This document shows, in pieces, positions 1 through 5,018 of a stretch of 8,865 nucleotides of DNA (positions are counted from its first letter, which is position 1; every line of letters starts with the position of its first letter). The stretch spans positions 16,450 through 25,314 of the forward strand of contig MERZ01000173.1 of assembly GCA_001770785.1 (NCBI GenBank), read 5' to 3'. The translations under genes were made by a program, and so were the position numbers. Origin of the DNA: Burkholderiales bacterium RIFCSPHIGHO2_12_FULL_61_11 (GTDB lineage: Bacteria > Pseudomonadota > Gammaproteobacteria > Burkholderiales > Burkholderiaceae_C). The notes under the pieces are model-generated. The model had not been told where the DNA came from and did no database searches. It was given only the letters and a program-made list of their open reading frames with translations.

Positions 1-1086
1 TTCAGCTTGAGCCCGGCGCAAAAGGGCCTGATGCTGTCAATCCCCATTTTGGCGGGCGCGCTGATGCGCTTTCCGCTGGGCATCTTGTCGCAGTACATCG
101 GGCGCAAGAATGCCACGCTGGTCGAGATGAGCCTGATCGCTGTCGCCATGCTGTTTGGTTTTTTCTTCGTCAAAAGCTTCACCGACCTGCTTGCCATGGG
201 CGTGCTGCTGGGCATTGCAGGCGCCAGCTTCGGCGTCGCCCTGTCACTAGGTGCGGGCTCATTTCCACCCCGCAACAAGGGTCTGGCGATGGGCCTGGTG
301 GGTGCCGGCAATGTCGGCACGGCGGTCTCGGTGCTGATCGCGCCGCCGCTGGCGCAGGCATTTGGCTGGGTCGCGGTCTATGGCATGGCGGCGCTCGCCA
401 TCAGCCTGCCGATGGCGGTGATGATCATCTTTGCCAGGGAACCCAACGACCTGGACGCGCACGCCACTTTCAAGGAGCATGTTGCCTGCCTGTTTGAAAA
501 AGACGGCTGGGCATTCAGCCTGATTTACGCAGTGACCTTCGGCGGCTTCATTGGCCTGGCCACGTTTCTGCCAACCTACTACTACGACCAGTTCGGGGTA
601 AGCAAAGTGCAGGCCGGCCAGCTCACCATGCTGGCGGCCTTCATGGGTGCGGCGCTGCGCGTTTTCGGCGGCTGGATTTCCGACCACTGGGGCGGCATCA
701 ACACGCTGAGCGTGGTACTGCTGACGGTGGCGGCGACACTCCTGCTGTGCGGTCTTTCCGGCGCCTCTCTAGTGGCCACCACGCTGCTGGTCATACTCTG
801 TTTTGCGGCCCTCGGCGCGGGCAACGGTGCACTGTTCCAGCTGGTGCCGCTGCGCTGGCCGCTGGCCACCGCCGTGGCGGGTTCAATGATCGGAGAATTC
901 GGCGCGCTGGGCGGCGGCCTGGTACCCAACGCCATGGGCTTGTCCAAACAATACGCCGGCACTTACGCTTGGGGCTTCGTGCTGTTCGCGGCGCTGGCAC
1001 TGGCGATGCTGCTGATGCTGCGCGTCATGCAGATTCGCTGGACCCGCACCTGGGCCGAAAAAGGGGGCCGCGCACGCAGTGCGTGA
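1..1086 (+). CDS. narK: NarK/NasA-type nitrate/nitrite transporter (MFS), 5' end missing
   Basis: This is an inner-membrane major facilitator protein that probably imports nitrate and/or exchanges it with nitrite. The frame is open from base 1 (first residues F-S-L-S-P) and ends at TGA 1084-1086, leaving 361 residues. NarK proteins usually have about 400 or more, so the first membrane helix and true start lie to the left, and the TTG at position 7 is not a credible start. Counting from the first residue seen, an MFS motif A-like stretch lies at 20-36 (ALMRFPLG...GRK). The first NarK-family glycine-rich signature is at about 71-92 (GIAGASFG ... FPPRNKG), followed by GAALRVFGGWISD at 216-228. 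The second signature is GAGNGALFQLVP at 272-283, with GEFGALGGG at 299-307. R23 and R220 correspond to the two substrate-binding arginines known in NarK. The gene faces the nirB-nirD-nasA direction but is separated by two minus-strand genes. Family is sure; direction and substrate preference are inferred. Confidence 0.93.
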   Translation, partial: FSLSPAQKGLMLSIPILAGALMRFPLGILSQYIGRKNATLVEMSLIAVAMLFGFFFVKSFTDLLAMGVLLGIAGASFGVALSLGAGSFPPRNKGLAMGLVGAGNVGTAVSVLIAPPLAQAFGWVAVYGMAALAISLPMAVMIIFAREPNDLDAHATFKEHVACLFEKDGWAFSLIYAVTFGGFIGLATFLPTYYYDQFGVSKVQAGQLTMLAAFMGAALRVFGGWISDHWGGINTLSVVLLTVAATLLLCGLSGASLVATTLLVILCFAALGAGNGALFQLVPLRWPLATAVAGSMIGEFGALGGGLVPNAMGLSKQYAGTYAWGFVLFAALALAMLLMLRVMQIRWTRTWAEKGGRARSA

Positions 1087-1436
1087 CGATCACAACGCGC
1101 AGTCACGCGCCACTTTGGCATTACGAGTCGTGAAAACGGCCTGCCACTTCCGGCGGCACGTGGGCGTTGCGCCTCCAGGTGCCCGGCAAGGGCCTTGCAG
1201 AGGAAATCAAGGCCAGATACACCCGTGCGAGGCTGGTCATGCCGACGCCTTCCGGTATGGACTCAAATCCCGGAAAGCCACTCTGGAGCAGCCATCATTA
1301 CTCCGTAGGGGCTGGCGCGCGAACCCGGGACTTGCATATCCAGCTCAAGCAGGAAGTCAAGATCACTGGATTCAGGGTTGAACTTGGGGCACGTCGCCAA
1401 TCCAAACAGATCCAGACGCGCCGGCGCAGCGTTTGC
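1087..1436. other. Gene-free convergent intergenic region
   Basis: These 350 bases lie between the stop codons of two converging genes. Reading frames crossing it lack a ribosome binding site, family motifs and a plausible start. I see no intrinsic terminator with a T-run for either gene. It contains an inverted repeat at 1191-1214 and a weaker one with arms TTCCGG (1250-1255) and CCGGAA (1270-1275). The minus strand around 1315-1340 looks slightly like the T-arm and acceptor end of a tRNA, but the partner arms are missing. Confidence 0.6.
1191..1214. repeat. Inverted repeat, 7-bp arms, 10-base loop
   Basis: GGCCTTG (1191-1197) and CAAGGCC (1208-1214) are perfect inverted arms around CAGAGGAAAT. 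No T-run follows on either strand, so it is not a standard intrinsic terminator. It could still be an RNA 3' end stabiliser for the transporter mRNA, about 105 bases past its stop. Confidence 0.5.
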
Positions 1437-1448
1437 CTATTTAGGCAA
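1433..1448. repeat. Palindrome spanning the kinase gene stop codon
   Basis: TTGCCTA (1433-1439) and TAGGCAA (1442-1448) form perfect 7-bp inverted arms around TT. The TAG stop of the minus-strand kinase gene occupies 1437-1439. In RNA this could fold as TTGCC/GGCAA with a six-base loop. No T-run follows on the minus strand, so termination here is only possible, not shown. Confidence 0.45.
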
Positions 1449-3260
1449 GAACAACAGCCAGTAAATCAGCAACAGGTTGAACAGCGCGGACAGCGCCAGC
1501 GCCACCTTCCACAGCGCGGTCGGGTCGCGCTGCAGCAGCGGCGTCGGATGCGCGGCGGTCAGGGGCCGCGAGGCGCCGCGCTCCAGTGCCAGCAAAAATT
1601 CTTCCGCCGTCTCAAAGCGGTTGCGCTTGTCTCGCGCCACGGCCTTGAGCACCACATGGTCCAGCCAGATGGGAATCTCGGGGTTGTGGCGGCTGGGGGG
1701 CGTCGGGTCGCGGTAGTAGCGTCCTACCTGATAGGGCAGCACCTCGCCATAGGGCAGTTTTCCGGTGAGCATCTGGTAGAGCGTGACACCCAGCGCGAAC
1801 AGGTCGCTTTGCGCATCGGGCAGCTCGTGCGCATCGTCGGGCCCGCTGCCGCCGTTGCCACCACCGCTCTGCCGCCTGCGGTTGTAACCCCACTGCTCGG
1901 GGTTGACGTAATTCGGCGTGCCCGCATGCAACTGCCGCATGGATTCGGGTTCGCGACCGGTCAGCGCCACCCCCAGGTCCAGCACCCGCAACACGCCGTC
2001 GTCGCCCTGATGCAGGTTGGAGGGCTTGATGTCGCGGTGAATCACACCCTGGCGATGCAGGCGGCCCAAGGCCTTGAGCGCCTGCATCGCCCCATTCACC
2101 GCCTGCTGCGGGCTGAACTTGCGTTTGAGGTCCAGCATTTGCTGCCACGTCTGGCCAGCATGCCAGTCATACAGGAGGTAAAAAGCAGAACGCGCCTGCC
2201 CGCCCGGTGGATCGTCATGAATATTGACCAGGTTGTCGGCCGCGCGCAAAGAGCGCATGTGCCGGGCCAGCCAGGCTTCATGCGCCAGCATGGCGCGCTC
2301 ATCCTGGTCGTTGGCGCGCGCCGGGCTCAAAGTCTTCAATGCGTAAAGCTTGCCGGCAGATCGCGCCAGGGCTCCCCCGGGGGGCGGCGAGGACACGTTG
2401 CCGGGCGCGGGGGCCATGGCGCGGACCTGATAGAGCAGATTGATGCCGTTGTCGGCCACCGGCGCAGTCACGCACAGGCCGTCGATCACGTCGCCCACTT
2501 TCAGGCGCGGCGGAATCGGCAGCGCTTGCGCCATGCGGTTGACATCCTGCAGCGTGGCTTCCAGCAGGCCCAGCACGCGCACCACCATGGCGCTCACGTT
2601 GTCCGTGCTGCCGCCCGCCAGGGCCGCCTCCACCAGTTGCTGGCTCGCCTCCTGGGCGTTGGGAAGCCCGGCCAAAACCGCCAGTTGGCGCTCGCGCAGC
2701 TGGCCATGCACGCCATCGGAAAGCAGCACAAACACATCTCCCACATGCAGATCGCCCTGCATGTAGTCCACCACCAGATGGTCTTCGGCGCCGAGCGCGC
2801 GCAGCAACTGGTGTTTGAAATCCGGGTGATTCACCACGTGGTCGTGCGTGAGCTGAGTGATTTCACCAGCGCGCAGCAGGTAGCAGCGCGAATCACCCAC
2901 ATGGGCCAGCGTGTAGGACTGGCCACGCAGAACCAGCGCCGTCAGCGTGGTCAGTCCAAGGACTGGGTAACGGCGCCGGTTGATGCCCGCCAGCCAGGCG
3001 TTTTGCGCCGCAATGATCCGGTCCAGCGCCACCGTGGTGTCCCAGGTTTCGGGCGTGCCATAGTAATCCCGCACCAAACTGGTGACGCTGGTCTGGGCGG
3101 CCTCCTTGCCCATGCCGCCGGTGCTCACGCCATCGGCAATCGCGACGATCGAGCCCATGCCCTCCTGCCCCGGCTCGGGCAGCATGGCCGCGCAGAAATC
3201 TTCGTTACTGGCCTTGCGACCCGCAAGCGTTGCGAAACCGATGTCTATGTCAAAAGCCAT
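1437..3260 (-). CDS. Fused PP2C protein phosphatase / Ser-Thr protein kinase with C-terminal membrane anchor
   Basis: This is a bifunctional enzyme expected to dephosphorylate and phosphorylate Ser/Thr residues on proteins; its substrate is unknown. From ATG 3260 it has 607 residues; a TTG at 3305 would add 15, and neither start has a good ribosome binding site. PP2C part, about 1-230: NED (19-21), ADG (42-44), HVGDSR (120-125), LSDG (180-183) and STDN (218-221), the acidic metal ligands of the family. Kinase part, about 255-560: lysine of YALKTL at 309, helix-C glutamate probably 328, HRDIKPSN at 408-415, DLG for DFG at 428-430, NPE for APE at 453-455. The usual glycine-rich loop before the lysine is not recognisable. 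A glycine-rich insert follows NPE. The last ~22 residues (WKVALALSALFNLLLIYW...) form a membrane helix, so the catalytic parts should face the cytoplasm. It lies 55 bp downstream of the ANTAR regulator gene, probably co-transcribed. Confidence 0.92.
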   Translation of the reverse strand: MAFDIDIGFATLAGRKASNEDFCAAMLPEPGQEGMGSIVAIADGVSTGGMGKEAAQTSVTSLVRDYYGTPETWDTTVALDRIIAAQNAWLAGINRRRYPVLGLTTLTALVLRGQSYTLAHVGDSRCYLLRAGEITQLTHDHVVNHPDFKHQLLRALGAEDHLVVDYMQGDLHVGDVFVLLSDGVHGQLRERQLAVLAGLPNAQEASQQLVEAALAGGSTDNVSAMVVRVLGLLEATLQDVNRMAQALPIPPRLKVGDVIDGLCVTAPVADNGINLLYQVRAMAPAPGNVSSPPPGGALARSAGKLYALKTLSPARANDQDERAMLAHEAWLARHMRSLRAADNLVNIHDDPPGGQARSAFYLLYDWHAGQTWQQMLDLKRKFSPQQAVNGAMQALKALGRLHRQGVIHRDIKPSNLHQGDDGVLRVLDLGVALTGREPESMRQLHAGTPNYVNPEQWGYNRRRQSGGGNGGSGPDDAHELPDAQSDLFALGVTLYQMLTGKLPYGEVLPYQVGRYYRDPTPPSRHNPEIPIWLDHVVLKAVARDKRNRFETAEEFLLALERGASRPLTAAHPTPLLQRDPTALWKVALALSALFNLLLIYWLLFLPK

Positions 3261-3315
3261 GCACCAACACAAGCAAGATTGATGCCCGAATTTGGTGCAC
3301 TGCAATAACTCCGGA

Positions 3316-4593
3316 CTATCCCGTCAGCATCTGCATGCTTTGCTCGTACTGCACGGACAGCTTGTCAAACACATCGAGCAGGTCTTCGCTGGCCAACGCC
3401 AAGCGTTCCAGGCTGGCCGCCGGGCCGACTAGGTCGGCACCGGCCAGCATCTGCGCCCAGCCAACCGCCGCAGCGTCGAGCAAGGCACAAATTTCCTTGC
3501 TGGCCAGGGAAATCCCGTTCAAATAGCGCTGCGCCTGCTCAAAAGCCGCCCGGACTTCAGCCATGCCTGCCGCGTTGCCCGGCATGGCGGCAGCGTCGCC
3601 CACCGCCGTGAGCAAGGCAAATTTGGCAAAACGCTGGCTCAGCATACGCTGGCGACCCGCCACATTGAGCACCTGCAGCGGCGCCATGGCGCCTGCGTTT
3701 TCCAGACTGCTGGTCAGGTGCTCGGCCTCCTGCAGCAGTTGCTCGGCCAGCGCGTCCATCTGCGCCATGTGGCGAGCCTGCGGCTCACCCTGCAGAAACG
3801 GCCTGAGTTGGGCCCAGGTGCGCTGGACCTGTCCCAGCAGGTCGCCGAAGGTGGGCTGGGACAGGCTTTTGCCAAGGGCCGAAATGTTCGCATCGATGCG
3901 GATCACGGATTCTTTCAGGCGCTCCGTGACCTGCGCGGACCGCACCCCCGCCAGTTGCAGCAGCGCCAGCTTGACCAGCCGCTGCGATAACATGCGCAAC
4001 TGTCCGGACCGGTTCACATCCTGCGCAAAACGGGCCGAATGGATGATCTGCTGCGACACCTGGCCCAGGCGCTGGTTGCTGCGCATGGAGACGGTGCGCA
4101 GCATCTGAAACGCATCATCGTCCGACACTTGGCGGGCGCGCATCAGAATGCCCTTGGCGCGATCCACCACCTTTCGCTCCTCCAAGCGACTGCGGACATC
4201 AAGCAACTCTCCGCGCAGCGCCTGTTCACGGCTGAACCGGGCCTGCGCCAGATGAATCAGCGAGCGCAGGCGCTGCCGGCCATAACCATTGACCACGTAG
4301 GCGTGGACACCCACTTGCGTGGCGCGGATGATGTTGCCGGCGTCCGCGTCGGTGGTGAACACGATGACCGGGCGCGGCGCGGTGTCCCCAATGATTTGCA
4401 GTGTCGTGAACAACTCCTCATCCGGCAAAGGGTCGTCGCAAATCACCAGGTCCGGGTCCTGGCGAAGCACTTCCTGCACCAGTTTGCTGCGCTCACCCAC
4501 GCTGCCCAGGACCTCAATGCCAACCGACGCCAGATCAGACAGCAGGGGATGCGCGCTCATCGGGCCGTTCAGATGAAGCAATGCGGAGCTCAT
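3316..4593 (-). CDS. Nitrate-responsive ANTAR antiterminator: degenerate receiver + ANTAR + tandem P-box (PilJ/NarX-type) sensor
   Basis: This is a cytoplasmic RNA-binding regulator, 425 residues from ATG 4593. An upstream TTG-type extension to 4773 would run through the sigma-54 promoter and leader RNA and adds unconserved-looking sequence, so I reject it. Residues 1-120 are NasT/AmiR-like receiver: D53 sits at the phosphorylation site and T80 at the switch, but the acidic pair is N9-G10 and the conserved lysine is N102. ANTAR domain, about 125-185: KVVDRAKGILM at 141-151, then AF..LR..SM at 161-170. The rest, about 190-425, carries two copies of a P-box motif: NRSGQLRMLSQR (194-205) and NVAGRQRMLSQR (310-321), 116 residues apart, as in PilJ N-terminal and NarX/NarQ nitrate sensors. 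It diverges from nirB, whose leader has ANTAR-type stem-loops. I infer it senses nitrate/nitrite itself and controls nirBD-nasA. It resembles NasT but is not simply NasT. Confidence 0.9.
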   Translation of the reverse strand: MSSALLHLNGPMSAHPLLSDLASVGIEVLGSVGERSKLVQEVLRQDPDLVICDDPLPDEELFTTLQIIGDTAPRPVIVFTTDADAGNIIRATQVGVHAYVVNGYGRQRLRSLIHLAQARFSREQALRGELLDVRSRLEERKVVDRAKGILMRARQVSDDDAFQMLRTVSMRSNQRLGQVSQQIIHSARFAQDVNRSGQLRMLSQRLVKLALLQLAGVRSAQVTERLKESVIRIDANISALGKSLSQPTFGDLLGQVQRTWAQLRPFLQGEPQARHMAQMDALAEQLLQEAEHLTSSLENAGAMAPLQVLNVAGRQRMLSQRFAKFALLTAVGDAAAMPGNAAGMAEVRAAFEQAQRYLNGISLASKEICALLDAAAVGWAQMLAGADLVGPAASLERLALASEDLLDVFDKLSVQYEQSMQMLTG

Positions 4594-4643
4594 AAAAATC
4601 AATAATTTGAGAGGGAAACTGACTGCACGGCACGCAAGTATCA

Positions 4644-4676
4644 GACCATGCCCTTGACCATGCCCGGTCCCGGGCA
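4644..4676. promoter_or_regulatory. Possible activator sites: 10-bp direct repeat and adjoining palindrome
   Basis: GACCATGCCC occurs at 4644-4653 and again at 4656-4665, a period of 12 bases. It runs into the near-palindrome TGCCCGG-TC-CCGGGCA (4661-4676, perfect 7-bp arms). The block sits about 20 bases upstream of the sigma-54 -24 element and 51 or more bases upstream of the regulator ATG, so it could serve either divergent unit. It does not match the NtrC consensus (GCACC-N5-GGTGC). The protein that would bind it is unknown. Confidence 0.4.
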
Positions 4677-4695
4677 ATTCACCCGTCCGATAACA

Positions 4696-4711
4696 TGGCA
4701 CAACTCTTGCA
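4696..4711 (+). promoter_or_regulatory. Sigma-54 (RpoN) promoter for the nirB operon
   Basis: The sequence TGGCAC-AACTC-TTGCA matches the sigma-54 consensus TGGCACR-N4-TTGCW. The invariant GG (4697-4698) and GC (4709-4710) are exactly 10 bases apart. It points toward nirB and predicts transcription starting near 4721-4723, giving a leader of roughly 290 bases before nirB. Sigma-54 promoters need an enhancer-binding activator such as NtrC, which fits ammonium-controlled nitrogen assimilation. I found no clear NtrC site; a partial one (TGCACC at 4475-4480) lies inside the regulator gene, about 240 bases upstream of the predicted start. Confidence 0.82.
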
Positions 4712-4722
4712 TGGATTGAAGC

Positions 4723-4786
4723 GGGCGTAACGAAGCGCCCAACCTGGACGAAAGCACTGCGGGTTCTGCGCATAACGACGTGCGTA
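4723..4786 (+). ncRNA. Dual-hexaloop leader RNA, candidate ANTAR binding site
   Basis: Two stem-loops occur at the start of the predicted nirB leader. P1 (4723-4740): GGGCGU and GCGCCC pair over six base pairs, the last a U-G, around loop AACGAA (4729-4734). P2 (4767-4786): UGCGCAU and GUGCGUA pair over seven base pairs including two U-G pairs, around loop AACGAC (4774-4779). Both loops have six bases with A at position 1 and G at position 4, the defining feature of ANTAR target RNAs, and share AACGA. The linker is 26 bases and can add an AACC (4741-4744) / GGUU (4762-4765) pairing. P1 begins within a few bases of the predicted transcript start. The divergent neighbour encodes an ANTAR protein, so this is its likely target. 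Confidence 0.78.
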
Positions 4787-4801
4787 ATGGAGTGCCTCCT
4801 A

Positions 4802-4817
4802 CCGGTTTTATAACCGG
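4802..4817 (+). other. Leader hairpin CCGGTT/AACCGG
   Basis: CCGGTT (4802-4807) and AACCGG (4812-4817) form a perfect 6-bp stem around TTAT. It lies 15 bases after P2, where a terminator would be expected in an ANTAR leader. GTCCC follows rather than a T-run, so intrinsic termination is doubtful. An alternative pairing joins AACC-t-GG (4741-4747) to CC-GGTT (4802-4807), which would enclose P2 and end just before TTAT. Confidence 0.5.
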
Positions 4818-4820
4818 GTC

Positions 4821-4836
4821 CCTGTATTTGCAGGAG
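4821..4836 (+). promoter_or_regulatory. Hairpin overlapping the Shine-Dalgarno of the 57-codon ORF
   Basis: CCTG (4821-4824) and CAGG (4831-4834) pair around the six-base loop TATTTG. The 3' arm includes the start of the Shine-Dalgarno AGGAG (4832-4836), which lies 8 bases before ATG 4845. CTCCT at 4796-4800 is a perfect complement of AGGAG and is itself able to pair with GGAG at 4789-4792. Mutually exclusive folds can therefore hide or expose this ribosome binding site. The loop lacks A1 and G4, so it is not a third ANTAR hexaloop. Confidence 0.4.
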
Positions 4837-4844
4837 AGAGCATT

Positions 4845-5018
4845 ATGATTTTCACCTCATTTTTCGAAAACCAAACTGGTTTGCCATCCATCACGGACCG
4901 GGCGACAGCTTTTGCGTGCTCCCGCCGCCTGGACTTGCGCCCTGCTTGCCGCGCCTTGCCCGCAATTGGCATGGCGCTTGCACAGACAACCTTCAATCCT
5001 ACTGGAGTGGCCTCATGA
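4845..5018 (+). CDS. 57-residue leader ORF overlapping the nirB start
   Basis: This short frame begins MIFTSFFENQTG and ends TGVAS. It is preceded by AGGAG (4832-4836) at a good spacing of 8 bases, the strongest Shine-Dalgarno in the control region. Its TGA (5016-5018) overlaps the nirB ATG (5015-5017) as ATGA, the classic arrangement for translational coupling. I recognise no family. There is no signal peptide or clear membrane helix; it has three cysteines and several arginines. By my count about 60% of third codon positions are G or C, clearly less biased than nirB, so it may be a regulatory leader peptide or a chance frame rather than a conserved protein. It starts about 120 bases into the predicted sigma-54 transcript, after both ANTAR-type stem-loops. 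Confidence 0.45.
   Translation: MIFTSFFENQTGLPSITDRATAFACSRRLDLRPACRALPAIGMALAQTTFNPTGVAS

Noticed and set aside
1310..1380. tRNA-like sequence (CGGGTTCGCGCG and CAGCCCC on the minus strand)
   Set aside because: The T-stem does not pair properly and no matching acceptor, D or anticodon arm is present.
1167..3308. 713-codon plus-strand open frame
   Set aside because: It is the shadow of the phosphatase-kinase gene, rich in Q, R and H, with no motifs, while the minus strand has clear PP2C and kinase residues.
4475..4491. NtrC enhancer site TGCACC-AGTTT-GCTGCG
   Set aside because: Only the first half matches; it lies within coding sequence and could easily be chance.
4594..4773. N-terminal extension of the ANTAR gene to position 4773 (485 residues)
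   Set aside because: It would run through the sigma-54 promoter and both hexaloop stems, and the added residues show no receiver-domain features. ATG 4593 is simpler.
4868..4883. AAACCA-AAC-TGGTTT hairpin as a leader terminator
   Set aside because: It is a weak AT-rich stem inside the 57-codon ORF and no T-run follows it.
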